In this document: one piece after another, positions 28,161 through 37,525 of the stretch
Position numbering within the stretch: the first letter of the stretch is position 1
How the letters are laid out: every line of letters starts with the position of its first letter
Source of the DNA: Bacillota bacterium
GTDB lineage: Bacteria; Bacillota; Sulfobacillia; JAJZYS01; JAJYTV01
Length of the DNA stretch: 64,000 nt
Assembly: GCA_021799275.1 (NCBI GenBank)
Contig: JAJZAT010000003.1
Coordinates: 73,708-137,707, forward strand
Direction of reading: 5' to 3'
The notes under the pieces: model-generated
Databases searched by the model: none
What the model was told of the DNA's origin: nothing
Seen by the model: the letters and a program-made list of their open reading frames with translations, nothing else
Program-made: the position numbers and the translations under genes

Positions 28161-29144
28161 TCACTCGACCTGCAGCGCCAGCTTGAGCGTATTCCCGCCA
28201 GCGGTGATAACGACCGGCCAGTTGCCCGGCGTCGTCCGGCTGCCGACTTTCCACGACCAGGCGACGTGGCCCTCGCCGTCCGCCTGCTTCGCCACGAGAC
28301 CGGCTGCCCGGCTCGGCCCGCTCGCGTACAGGGCCTCGATCGCCGCCGTCACTCCCGGAGTCGTGCGGATCTCCACGCTGGCGTACTGGCCCGGCGCCAC
28401 CCGAAGCATCGAGGCGACAACCGCCAGCCCCTTGGCGGAACCCGTGAGGCCAGTGCTGCCGCCGGTCTCCGCACTTCCCTTCGGGCAGTCCCGGTCGCCG
28501 TTGCCGCAGATCCCAGTGGTGACGGACGCGGCGGCCGCCGCCTTGGTGAACGCGATCGTGCCACGGCCGTTGACGATCCAGGCCGGGTGGATCTCGTTCC
28601 AGTCGTGGTCCTTGTCGTCCACCCAGGCACCCCAGACGGTGATGGCCTGCCCAACCGCCGGCACCCGGACGTGCGGCTGATCCATGGGGATGATCTCGAC
28701 GACGAGGTTGCCGCCTTGGTATCGGTCGTTGCCGCGTGAGAGCAGTCCCTTGTACCTCGGTGCCAGCCGCACGTCCAGATGCCAGTCGTGGTCGGCCTCC
28801 CGCCGCTCGCTCACGACGACTCCGGCCGCCGTCCTGCAAAAAGACAGCAGCTTGAACCGGTAGGTATGGTAGACGCCCGCGGACCAGTCGGGGCGACACT
28901 GTGGGCGAGCGTGGCTCGCAGCGATGGACGCGAAGGCTTTCGCCGAGTCCACCGGCGACAGCGCCAAAGACCGCAAGCCGGCGCCGGCCGCCTGCGCCGG
29001 CCCGACGGCCGCAAGCACCAAGGTCAGGGCCCCTAGGGCCACCGGCAGACGCCGCGCCAGCCTACGCGGCCGCAGGCCGCTGCGCAAGGCCGCAAGAACG
29101 AGGCCGGCGGAGAGGAACAGCCATACCGCGATCGACACCGACAC
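28161..29144 (-). CDS. Exported protein of unknown function
   Basis: GTG start; N-terminal hydrophobic segments and ..VGPAQAAG signal-like site; contains TVWGAWVDDKDHDWNEIHPAWIV and CGNGDRDCPKG. Confidence 0.6.
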   Translation of the reverse strand: MSVSIAVWLFLSAGLVLAALRSGLRPRRLARRLPVALGALTLVLAAVGPAQAAGAGLRSLALSPVDSAKAFASIAASHARPQCRPDWSAGVYHTYRFKLLSFCRTAAGVVVSERREADHDWHLDVRLAPRYKGLLSRGNDRYQGGNLVVEIIPMDQPHVRVPAVGQAITVWGAWVDDKDHDWNEIHPAWIVNGRGTIAFTKAAAAASVTTGICGNGDRDCPKGSAETGGSTGLTGSAKGLAVVASMLRVAPGQYASVEIRTTPGVTAAIEALYASGPSRAAGLVAKQADGEGHVAWSWKVGSRTTPGNWPVVITAGGNTLKLALQVE

Positions 29145-29188
29145 GCGACCATCTCCTGATTCTCCGGGGGGCGTCCGCAAGGCGCTAC

Positions 29189-29222
29189 GCGAACCACCCA
29201 GCCGCAGGGCCGGGTGGTTCGC
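29189..29222. terminator. Hairpin terminator between nfo and adjacent exported-protein gene
   Basis: GCGAACCACCC (29189-29199) / GGGTGGTTCGC (29212-29222), 11-bp perfect arms. Confidence 0.6.
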
Positions 29223-29238
29223 ATCGCGCGCCCATGCT

Positions 29239-30084
29239 CTACCCTGCCAGTTCCTTGGCGATCGCGATCTCCGCGCCATACTCCTTCCAGTCGTCCACCG
29301 GCGTCTCGAGGATCAGCGGCAGGCTGCGAATGAACTCGTTGCGCAGGATGGCCCCAATGCCGTCGCGTCCGATCTGGCCCTGGCCGAGCTTCTCGTGCCG
29401 GTCCCGGTGGGAGCCGAGGGGCTGCTTCGAGTCGTTGAGGTGCATGGCGCGGACGTGCTCGAGGCCGACGATGTCCTCGAGCTCCCCCACCATGTGCGCA
29501 ACGCCTGCCGGCGTACGCAGGTCGTAACCCGCGGCGAACAGGTGGCAGCTGTCGAGGCAGACGCCGAGACGCTGGTCCTGCACGCGGTCGAGCACCTCGC
29601 GGATCTGCTGGAACGTGCAGCCCACTTCGCTGCCCTGGCCGGACATCGTCTCGATCAGCAGCATCGTCTCGCCGGTCGGCACCGCAAGCACGTCCTTGAG
29701 CGTCGCGACCAGCCTGTCGATCCCCGCTTCGGGCCCGTCCCCCTGGTGGCTCCCGGGATGGAAGTTGAGGAACTCGCCACCGAAGCTGCCCGCGCGCAGG
29801 AGGTCCTCGCGCAGCACCATGCGGGCGAACTCCGCCACCTTCGGGTCGCGGCCGGCCGGATTGACCGTGTACGGCAGGTGCCCGACCGTGTCGCGCACGT
29901 CGGTTTCACGGCTCAGCACCTTGAAGCGCTCCGCCTCTTCCGCGGGGATCTGGCGCGCCGCGCCGCCGCGCGGGTTCCGCGTGAAGTACGCGAAGGTGTT
30001 GGCGCCGATCGCCTGCGCGTCGGCAATCGCCTTCGACAGGCCCTGGCTGATCGAAAGATGCGCCCCAAGCCTCAGTTGCGTCAT
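29239..30084 (-). CDS. nfo: Deoxyribonuclease IV (endonuclease IV)
   Basis: MTQLRLGAHLSISQGLSKAIADAQAIGANTFAYFTRNPRG...FLNFHPGSH...MLLIETMSGQGSEVG...GVCLDSCHLFAAGYDL. Confidence 0.95.
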   Translation of the reverse strand: MTQLRLGAHLSISQGLSKAIADAQAIGANTFAYFTRNPRGGAARQIPAEEAERFKVLSRETDVRDTVGHLPYTVNPAGRDPKVAEFARMVLREDLLRAGSFGGEFLNFHPGSHQGDGPEAGIDRLVATLKDVLAVPTGETMLLIETMSGQGSEVGCTFQQIREVLDRVQDQRLGVCLDSCHLFAAGYDLRTPAGVAHMVGELEDIVGLEHVRAMHLNDSKQPLGSHRDRHEKLGQGQIGRDGIGAILRNEFIRSLPLILETPVDDWKEYGAEIAIAKELAG

Positions 30085-30941
30085 GAGGCGTAGTCGTAGA
30101 AGCCGGCGCCAGACTTGCGGCCCATGCGGCCGGCCCGCACCAGCTGGTGCAGCAGCAGCGGCGGCTTGTAGGCCGGATCGCCGAACTCCCGGTAGAAGTA
30201 GTCCATCACGGCGTAGCAGACGTCAACGCCGGTGAAGTCGAGCAGGGTGAAGGGACCCATCGGATGGTTGAGGCCGAGCTTCACGGCGGTGTCGACGTCC
30301 TCGACGCTCGCGACGCCCTCCTCCACCACCTTGCAGGCCTCCGCGAGGAACGGCATCAGCACGCGGTTGACGACGAAGCCCGGCTGGTCCTTCTGCACCG
30401 CGATCGGCGTCTTGCCGAGCTGCGTGGCGAACGCCTGGGCCTCGGCCATGGTCGCGTCGCTCGTGTTGTAGCCGCGCACCACCTCGACGAGCTTCATCAC
30501 CTGCGCCGGGTTGAAGAAGTGCAGGCCGCAGGTGCGGTCGGGGCGCGCCGTGACGCGGCCGATCTCGGTGATCGACATCGAGGAGGTGTTCGTGGCGAGG
30601 ATCACGCCGGGTCGCGCCACCTCGTCGAGGCGGCGGAAGATCGCCTTCTTGGCCTCGAGATCCTCGTAGATCGCCTCGACGCAGAGGTCCGCGCTGCCGA
30701 GGGCGTCGAGATCCTGCTCGAAGCTCAGCCGCGCGAACGTCTGCGCGGCCGCCTCCTCGGTCAGCCGTCCCTTGGCGACCGACCGCCGGTCGATTTCCCG
30801 GATGTAGTCCTGCGCGCGCGCAAGCTGCCGCGCATCCGTCTCCACCACGGTGACCTTCAGTCCCGACTGCGCCGCGACGTGCGCGATGCCCGATCCCATC
30901 GTGCCGGCGCCGACGACGCCTAGGGTGCGAATCTCCGCCAT
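30081..30941 (-). CDS. hbd: 3-hydroxybutyryl-CoA dehydrogenase
   Basis: MAEIRTLGVVGAGTMGSGIAHVAAQSGLKVTVVE...GLHFFNPAQVMKLVEVVRG...DQPGFVVNRVLMPFLAEA. ATGA overlap with nfo. Confidence 0.95.
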   Translation of the reverse strand: MAEIRTLGVVGAGTMGSGIAHVAAQSGLKVTVVETDARQLARAQDYIREIDRRSVAKGRLTEEAAAQTFARLSFEQDLDALGSADLCVEAIYEDLEAKKAIFRRLDEVARPGVILATNTSSMSITEIGRVTARPDRTCGLHFFNPAQVMKLVEVVRGYNTSDATMAEAQAFATQLGKTPIAVQKDQPGFVVNRVLMPFLAEACKVVEEGVASVEDVDTAVKLGLNHPMGPFTLLDFTGVDVCYAVMDYFYREFGDPAYKPPLLLHQLVRAGRMGRKSGAGFYDYAS

Positions 30942-30956
30942 GGTGCTCCTCCTCGC

Positions 30957-32126
30957 TCAGCTACGTTCGATCGCCATCGCGATGCCCTGGCCGCCGCCGA
31001 TGCAGAGCGACGCCACGCCGCGCCGCAGACCCCGGCGCCGCAGCTGGTACGCGAGCGTCAGCAGCAGGCGAGCTCCGCTCGCCCCCACGGGATGGCCGAG
31101 CGCGACGGCCCCACCCTGCACGTTGGTGCGCTCGCGCGGCAGCGCAAGCTCCTTCTCCACCGCGAGGTACTGCGCCGCGAACGCCTCGTTCACCTCGAAG
31201 AGGTCGACCTCGTCGAGGCTCCAGCCGGCCATCTTGAGCGCGCCCCGGATCGCCTCGACCGGCCCGATGCCCATATAGCGCGGATCGACGCCGACGGAGG
31301 CGTACCCGGCGATGCGCGCGAGCGGCTGGGCGCCCGCCCTCGTCACCGCTTCCTCGCCCGCCACGACGACGGCCGCGGCGCCGTCGTTGATGCCCGAGGC
31401 GTTCCCCGCCGTCACCGTGCCGTTCTGGCGGAAGCGCGCCGGGAGCTTCTGCAGCTTCTCCATGCTGGTTTCGCGCGGATGCTCATCGCGGGTCACGTCG
31501 CCCTTCCTGGTCTCGACGGGCACGATCTCCTCGGCCATGAGGCCGTCCGCCATGGCCCGGAGCGCCCGCTGGTGGCTCTCGAGGCTGAAGGCGTCCTGCG
31601 CTTCGCGGGAGATCTCGTAGCGCTCCGCGAGGTTCTCCGCCGTGTCTGCCATCGCGCAGCCGCAGTAATCGTCCGTCAGGGTGTCCCAGAGGGCGTCCAG
31701 CACCTGCGCGCCACCGAGGCCCCAGCCGAACCGCACCCCCTGCAGATGGTAAGGCGCGTTCGACATCGACTCCGTGCCGCCGGCCAACGCCGCCTGCGCC
31801 TCGCCGAGCACGATCGCCTTGTAGGCCTGGACCGCAGCTTCGAGGCCGCTGCCGCAGAGCCGGTTGACCGTCAGGGCCGGCACCCGCTCGTCAAGGCCGG
31901 ACTTGAGCGCCACATGGCGCGACAGATAGGCGGCGCCGCGGCCCGCCTGGATGACGTTGCCGAAGAAGCACGCGTCGATGGCGTCGGACGCGAAACCGCT
32001 GCGCGCGATCGCCCCCTTGGCCGCGTGCACCCCGAGGTCCAGCGCGGAGACGTCCTTCAATCCCCCACCGAAGCTGCCGAACGCCGTGCGCGCCCCCTCG
32101 ACCACATAGACGCGGGCTGCGGCCAT
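30957..32126 (-). CDS. Acetyl-CoA acetyltransferase (thiolase)
   Basis: MAAARVYVVEGARTAFGSFGGGLKDVSALDLGVHAA...NRLCGSGLEAAVQA...GGAVALGHPVGASGARLL...SLCIGGGQGIAMAIE. Trimmed from ORF 30957..33260. Confidence 0.95.
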   Translation of the reverse strand: MAAARVYVVEGARTAFGSFGGGLKDVSALDLGVHAAKGAIARSGFASDAIDACFFGNVIQAGRGAAYLSRHVALKSGLDERVPALTVNRLCGSGLEAAVQAYKAIVLGEAQAALAGGTESMSNAPYHLQGVRFGWGLGGAQVLDALWDTLTDDYCGCAMADTAENLAERYEISREAQDAFSLESHQRALRAMADGLMAEEIVPVETRKGDVTRDEHPRETSMEKLQKLPARFRQNGTVTAGNASGINDGAAAVVVAGEEAVTRAGAQPLARIAGYASVGVDPRYMGIGPVEAIRGALKMAGWSLDEVDLFEVNEAFAAQYLAVEKELALPRERTNVQGGAVALGHPVGASGARLLLTLAYQLRRRGLRRGVASLCIGGGQGIAMAIERS

Positions 32127-32611
32127 CACTCCGCCTCCTCCTTGCGATGCTTCTCCCGGAGCCGCAGGCGCTCGGTCCGCCGCTCGGCCGCCTGACGGAA
32201 GCGCAGGCGTTCCTCGTCGGTCTCGAGCTCGAGCCGGGGCACCTCGGTCGGCGCGCCCTGCTCGTCCACGGCGACCATGGTCAGATAGGCCGTCGACGTC
32301 CGGCGCCGCTCCCCTGTCAGGAGATTCTCCGAAAAAACCGCCACCTGCGCTTCCATGGAGCTGCGGCCGACCCAGTTGAGCCAGGACCGCACGACGATCG
32401 CCTCGCCGACGTGCACCGGTCCCTTGAACTCCAGGCTGTCGGCCGACGCCGTGACGACATTGCAGCGCGCATGCCGAAAGCAGGTGATCGATGCCGCGAT
32501 GTCCATGAGCTGCATGACGCGCCCGCCGAAGATCGTCCCGAGCGGGTTCGCGTCGTTCGGCATGACGATCTCCGTCATCTCCACGCGCGAGTCCGACACA
32601 TGCCTCGCCAA
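32126..32611 (-). CDS. Acyl-CoA thioesterase (hotdog)
   Basis: EMTEIVMPNDANPLGTIFGGRVMQLMDIAASITCFRHARCNVVTASADSLEFKGPVHVGE. Confidence 0.92.
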   Translation of the reverse strand: MARHVSDSRVEMTEIVMPNDANPLGTIFGGRVMQLMDIAASITCFRHARCNVVTASADSLEFKGPVHVGEAIVVRSWLNWVGRSSMEAQVAVFSENLLTGERRRTSTAYLTMVAVDEQGAPTEVPRLELETDEERLRFRQAAERRTERLRLREKHRKEEAE

Positions 32612-32741
32612 TATACCACCACCAAACTGAAGCTACCGTTTCCCAGGGGTGAACACAAGGAGCGCGAACCGGGAGCCCTGCGCCCGAAATCGACGCGAAA
32701 CGCCTCGCGCTCATGGTAGGATCGGCGTGGAGGGATGCGCC

Positions 32742-33371
32742 ATGTCGGACGGACGCCTGCCGGAGCGACTCGCGGAGGTGATCGCCCAGCGCCATTGCAC
32801 CGCACCGGACGTGCCACTGCCGTCCGAGCGGCGTCTCGCGGGGGAACTCGGAGCCAGCCGCGCCATGGTGCGCGAGGCCCTTGCCATTCTGCGCGCGCAG
32901 GGCCAGATCCGCGGCGATGGCGGGCACCCTGCCGTGGCGGCGGTGATCCAGGTGCACCCGGAGCCGCCGCTTGCCGACCGCGCGGCGATGCTGGAGGCGC
33001 GCAGCGTGCTGGAAGGCGAGGTGGCGGCACTGGCCGCCCTGAGGACAGGCCCTGAGGAGTATGCGCGTCTCAGGGACCGCCTGCGCGCCCTCTTCGCGGC
33101 CGAGTCGCCCGAAGCCGCCTGGCGGGCCGAGGCCGATCTCCACCGGGACCTCCTGGCCGCGGCCGGCAACCCCATCCTGGAAAGTCTTTGCCTGCCCCTG
33201 CTCGAGGCGGCCTACCGCGAGCCGCCCGAGGCCACCGGGCCCGAGCGGCTGCGCGCGCACCAGCGCCTGATCGCCGCGATCGGTCGGCAGCAGCCTCAGC
33301 TGGCGCGCGACATGGTGCTTGAGCTCCTGGTCCCGCGGGAAGTGTCGCCTGGGGTCACAGGTAGCGATTGA
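32742..33371 (+). CDS. GntR family transcriptional regulator (FCD-type)
   Basis: PLPSERRLAGELGASRAMVREALAILRAQGQI HTH plus LEARSVLEGEVAALAALR...ADLHRDLLAAAGNPILESLC. Confidence 0.85.
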   Translation: MSDGRLPERLAEVIAQRHCTAPDVPLPSERRLAGELGASRAMVREALAILRAQGQIRGDGGHPAVAAVIQVHPEPPLADRAAMLEARSVLEGEVAALAALRTGPEEYARLRDRLRALFAAESPEAAWRAEADLHRDLLAAAGNPILESLCLPLLEAAYREPPEATGPERLRAHQRLIAAIGRQQPQLARDMVLELLVPREVSPGVTGSD

Positions 33372-35322
33372 ACCAGTCCAGGATCGCCCGGTAGCGGTGC
33401 ACCCTGTGCCAGGGCTTGCCGCTGCGGCTCATGCCATGGCTCTCCCCCGGATAGCGGAGCATCTCCACCGTCCTGCCCAGAAGGCGCAGGACGGTGAACA
33501 GTTGCTCGCCCTGCTCGATCGGCAGGCGCATGTCCTGCTCCTGATGCTCGATCAGGAGCGGCGTGCGAATCTCGGACGCGTAGGTGAGCGGGGACTGCTG
33601 CAGGTAGGGCACGGGATCCTCCCACCAGAGCGGGCCATATTGCGGCACCCGTTCGAAGCCGGTGTCGGATGTCCCCATGGCGCTCATGCGGTTGACGACG
33701 GACCGCATCGTCACAGCCGCGCGGAAACGCCTCGTGTGCGAGATCGCCCAGTTCACCATGAAGCCGCCGTAGCTGCCGCCGGCGATGCCGAGCCGCAGCG
33801 GCGAGAGCCGCGGATAGCGGCGCAGGGCCTCGTCCAGGGCCGCCATGACGTCCCTATAGTCCTTGTCGCCCCAGCGGCCGACGATGGCGCTGCAGAACCC
33901 TTCGCCGTAGCCCTGGCTGCCGCGGGGGTTCGTGAACAGCACGGCGTAGCCCGCCGCCCGCAGGAGCTGGAACTCGAGGTGCAGGCGCATGCCGTACATG
34001 CTCATAGGGCCGCCGTGCACCTCCACCACGAGCGGCACGCCGACCTCCTCGCCGTCGGGCATGAGCAGCCAGCAGTCGATCTTCGGGCCGCCTTCCGCCC
34101 GGGCCAGGAAATGTTCGGGCCTCCTGACCGACTTGCGCAGGTCCTCCGGCAGGCTGCCCGCGGCGAGCAGGCGTTCCTCCCCCGCCTGGGCCAGCGCGAT
34201 CGCGGACACCTCGTCGAAATCGGCATAGGCGATGGCGAAGCCGACCTCCGGATGATGGTCGAAGGCGTAGATCACCCGCTCACCGGTGACGAGCGGACGT
34301 AGGCCGCCGTCCCCGAGCTGCCAGATGCCGACCCGGCCTTCATCCGAGACCTGCGCGTAGACCGAGCCGCCGTGGGCGACGAGGCGCATGCCGCCCGGCG
34401 CCCCGAGATCGGTGCCGCTCTGGTCCCCGAGGGAGCGGTCCAGGGCGCGGCTGAGGCAGCGCACCCCCTCCCCCTCGCTCCAGGCGTAGAGGCGGGTGTG
34501 GCCGTAGCCGAGGTCGATCGGGTCGTCCGCCGCGAAGTAGATGGTCCCTCCATCCTCCGCGAAGGTGTGGGCCATGACGCCGAGACGTCCGTCGGTGAGG
34601 CGTCGCGCGGTGCGCAGGCCGAGGTCGTAGAGGTAGACGTCCTCGAGGCCAGGCCGCCGTTCGGCGTCCGGACGGCGGTAGGACAGGAAGGCGATCTTCG
34701 TCCCGTCCGGCGACACCACGGGATCCTGGCAATCGAAGGCGCCGCTCTGCAGGATGTCGATCCGGCCTTCGGCAAGGTCCATCAGGGCGAGCGCCTTGCG
34801 CGTATCGGGCAGGAAGCCCTCGCCGTCGAGCTTGTGGTAGAGCGACTTGATCCGGCGGACATCCTGATTGAAGCGGATGTACGCATCGTCGCTCTCCGGC
34901 CGCTTGCCCGAGCGCAGGCGTTCGTCCTTGAGCGGCACGCTGAGGACGAGCCGGTCCGGCCCGAGCCACGCGAAGTCCGAGACGCCGTAGGTGAGGTCCG
35001 TGAGGACCCGCGGCTCGCCGCCATCCGATGGCATCAGCCAGAGCTGCGCCGGCCCGTCGGTGCGCCGCAGGAAGGCGATCATCCGGCCATCCGGCGAGAA
35101 GAGGGGGTGCTGGTCCGAGGGCCCCGAGGTCATGGGCCTTGTGTCCCCCGACACGATGTCGAGACGCAAGATGCGGCTCTTCTGACGGTTCTCGTCGGGG
35201 ACAAAGAAGGACTCGGTGACGAGCAGGCTCCTGCCGGCCGGGTCGAAGACCGGTTGGCCGATCGCGCGGATGCCCATCAGGACCTGCGGGTCCAGTGCCC
35301 CAGAGCGCTCTAGGTTGTTCAT
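33355..35322 (-). CDS. S9 family (acylaminoacyl/prolyl oligopeptidase-like) peptidase
   Basis: WD40-like N-terminus; FTNPRGSQGYGEGF...LRLGIAGGSYGGFMVNWAISHT (GGSYGG) ...LLIEHQEQDMRLPIEQGEQLFTVLR...GESHGMSRSGKP. Confidence 0.92.
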   Translation of the reverse strand: MNNLERSGALDPQVLMGIRAIGQPVFDPAGRSLLVTESFFVPDENRQKSRILRLDIVSGDTRPMTSGPSDQHPLFSPDGRMIAFLRRTDGPAQLWLMPSDGGEPRVLTDLTYGVSDFAWLGPDRLVLSVPLKDERLRSGKRPESDDAYIRFNQDVRRIKSLYHKLDGEGFLPDTRKALALMDLAEGRIDILQSGAFDCQDPVVSPDGTKIAFLSYRRPDAERRPGLEDVYLYDLGLRTARRLTDGRLGVMAHTFAEDGGTIYFAADDPIDLGYGHTRLYAWSEGEGVRCLSRALDRSLGDQSGTDLGAPGGMRLVAHGGSVYAQVSDEGRVGIWQLGDGGLRPLVTGERVIYAFDHHPEVGFAIAYADFDEVSAIALAQAGEERLLAAGSLPEDLRKSVRRPEHFLARAEGGPKIDCWLLMPDGEEVGVPLVVEVHGGPMSMYGMRLHLEFQLLRAAGYAVLFTNPRGSQGYGEGFCSAIVGRWGDKDYRDVMAALDEALRRYPRLSPLRLGIAGGSYGGFMVNWAISHTRRFRAAVTMRSVVNRMSAMGTSDTGFERVPQYGPLWWEDPVPYLQQSPLTYASEIRTPLLIEHQEQDMRLPIEQGEQLFTVLRLLGRTVEMLRYPGESHGMSRSGKPWHRVHRYRAILDWFNRYL

Positions 35323-35380
35323 GTGTTTCCCATTCCGCACGTGCGGCGGGCCTCCTGCAGGGAGGCGGCCGCGCGCCTGC

Positions 35381-36127
35381 TCAGCGGGCGAAAGCCTGCC
35401 AGAACGGCTCCTTGGACTGGTCACGGTCGTGGCCGAAGAAGACGGCGGCATCCTCGGCTTCCGCGACCGCACGCAGCCGGTCGACGCTCGCCTGCCCCTG
35501 GGCCCTGTCCGTCATGGCGCCCAGGATGTCGTCCTGCCAGTTGCGCCGCGTATACACCGCGTCGATCGTCAGGAGCAGCGGGCGCACGCCTTGAGGCCGC
35601 AGCAAAAGCGACATGTGGCCCGGCGTATGGCCCGGTGTGTGGACGAGCCTGACGCCCGGCATCGGCTCCGCCCCGTCCTGCACGGTCTCGTAGCGCAGGC
35701 CGAGATCGATCCACTCCGGGAGCTCGGGATCCTGCCGCAGGGCCTGCAGTTCGTCCGTGTGGATCAGGATGCGGGTGCCCTGGAAGATACCGCTGCCGCC
35801 CGCGTGGTCGAAGTGCCTATGCGTGAAGATGACGCCGTCGATGTCTTGCGGGTGCAGGCCCTGGCGGTCCAGCACCTCAGCCACCATGTCGCCACTCTGC
35901 ATCTGCGGCATGATGAGGTCTCCCGGCTCCATCTCGCCGAAGTAGCGCTCGTTGCCGACGCAGCCCCTCGGCATGCCCGTATCCACCAGCAGGAGGCCGT
36001 CGTCTCCCCGCAAGAGGTAGGCCCAGATCGGGATCCGCACCACGTCGCCCACGGGATGGCCCGTTACGAGCTGCGATTGGTCGATGAGGCAGTAGCCCAT
36101 GTTCAGAAACCGCACGTCGCGCAGCAT
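35381..36127 (-). CDS. MBL-fold metallohydrolase (N-acyl homoserine lactonase family)
   Basis: GVIFTHRHFDHAGGSGIF (HxHxDH type), HTPGHTPGHMSLLL, TIDAVYTRRNW, FFGHD. Confidence 0.85.
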   Translation of the reverse strand: MLRDVRFLNMGYCLIDQSQLVTGHPVGDVVRIPIWAYLLRGDDGLLLVDTGMPRGCVGNERYFGEMEPGDLIMPQMQSGDMVAEVLDRQGLHPQDIDGVIFTHRHFDHAGGSGIFQGTRILIHTDELQALRQDPELPEWIDLGLRYETVQDGAEPMPGVRLVHTPGHTPGHMSLLLRPQGVRPLLLTIDAVYTRRNWQDDILGAMTDRAQGQASVDRLRAVAEAEDAAVFFGHDRDQSKEPFWQAFAR

Positions 36128-36795
36128 GGCAAGCCTCCGTTTCCGCTGTCCCGCAGGGGCAACATGCCATGGGGTTGGCGATCGGGCGCTGCCGCTCCTG
36201 CCGCCTGCCAGCGCGTTGCGCTAGTCCGCCGCCTGCGGGTCGAGGGCCCAAGCCATCGGCCCATCGGATCGACACGCGTCTCGAGACGGCAAGCGGCGCC
36301 GGGATGCTGGGCCAGATCGCCAGACCCAGCAGATCCATGGGAGCGGTTGCCCGTTTCGGGCTCGGTGAGGTTTGCCTCGCGGACGACGACGCCGAGTTCA
36401 GGCCCGTTTCGCTTTTGGCGGCTTCCTGCGGCTGGCAGCGGTGGGGCCACCTGCGACGTCCGAACGGCCACGACGGTTCGTCGCTGCCGAACACCGAGCC
36501 GGTGGTCGCTGAAGCTAGCTCCGTCGGGCATCCGGGGTGCCCGCACGCAGCCTGCGACAACACCCAGACGCTGCTATCCCTGATTCCACGCGGTGGTAGT
36601 CCCGAGATCCCTCCAGCCACTCGGCAGGGTTCGACGTTTTCCGACTGGACATGTCGAATGAGGCCAATGGCCCATGTAGCCTCCCTCTAGCGGAGTTAGC
36701 CTCTGGATAATCGATACCACCTATGGACGTCCGCCGGGTGACCGGTCCCGCGTACAGATGGCGGTGGTCGTGAAGACGAGAGGGAGGCAGGAACA

Positions 36796-36891
36796 ATGGC
36801 GGGAAACGTGTGGCCGAACTTCGTCGTTGAGGGCCTCCTGCTGCTGGCGTTCATCGGCGCGCTCGTTCTGAGATACCCGCACCATGAGTAG
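36796..36891 (+). CDS. 31-aa single-TM small protein at head of cytochrome b operon
   Basis: GGAGGCAGGAACA-ATG; MAGNVWPNFVVEGLLLLAFIGALVLRYPHHE; stop overlaps the cytochrome b start. Confidence 0.6.
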   Translation: MAGNVWPNFVVEGLLLLAFIGALVLRYPHHE

Positions 36892-37525
36892 GCGGGACCA
36901 CGGGTCCGCCAACTGGACCGCAGCGGTGCGCAAGCAGGCGGAAACCTTCACCTGGGACATGCTGCTGCCCACGGAGCAGCCGATCTACGTGCGATCCGTG
37001 GTATACAGCTTCGGCGCTCTCACCCTTGGCGCCCTGGTGGTCGTGGTCCTGAGCGGCATCGTCCTCGCCGCGAACGGCCCCTTCTGGTGGCAGACGCCAG
37101 GCGCCGGCGCGTTCATGCGCGGAATCCACTACTGGGGCGTCCAGGCGTTCTTCTTCTTCATGATCCTGCACCTGACGGCGCAGTTCTTCATGGGCTCCTG
37201 GCGTCTTGGCCGACAAGGCACCTGGGTTCTCGGCGTCCTCAGCTTCGCCGTGTCGGTGGTCACCGCGTTCACCGGCTACCTGTCGCGCGGGGACTTCTTC
37301 TCGCAGTGGAACCAGGTGCAGTCGAAGGACGCCTTCAACGGCGCCGGCATCGGCGGCTGGTTCAACGTCCTCAACAACGGCCAGATCTACGGACTGCACA
37401 TCGCCGTCCTGCCCGCGATCCTGATCGCCATGGTCAGCCTGCACCTCCTGCTCGTGCGCAGGCACGGCGTGGTGCCGCCCTACCCTGCCGAGAATGAGCG
37501 GTTGGAAAGGGGGCCCGCCCGATGA
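36884..37525 (+). CDS. b6-type cytochrome b N-terminal domain protein
   Basis: HYWGVQAFFFFMILH (H-x13-H) and HIAVLPAILIAMVSLH (H-x14-H); FTGYLSRGDFF; four-helix cytochrome b6 arrangement. Confidence 0.88.
   Translation: MSRRDHGSANWTAAVRKQAETFTWDMLLPTEQPIYVRSVVYSFGALTLGALVVVVLSGIVLAANGPFWWQTPGAGAFMRGIHYWGVQAFFFFMILHLTAQFFMGSWRLGRQGTWVLGVLSFAVSVVTAFTGYLSRGDFFSQWNQVQSKDAFNGAGIGGWFNVLNNGQIYGLHIAVLPAILIAMVSLHLLLVRRHGVVPPYPAENERLERGPAR

Noticed and set aside
36103-36546. 147-aa minus ORF in the 36-kb gap, possible transposase remnant
   Set aside because: No recognisable catalytic motif; kept only as an unexplained region.
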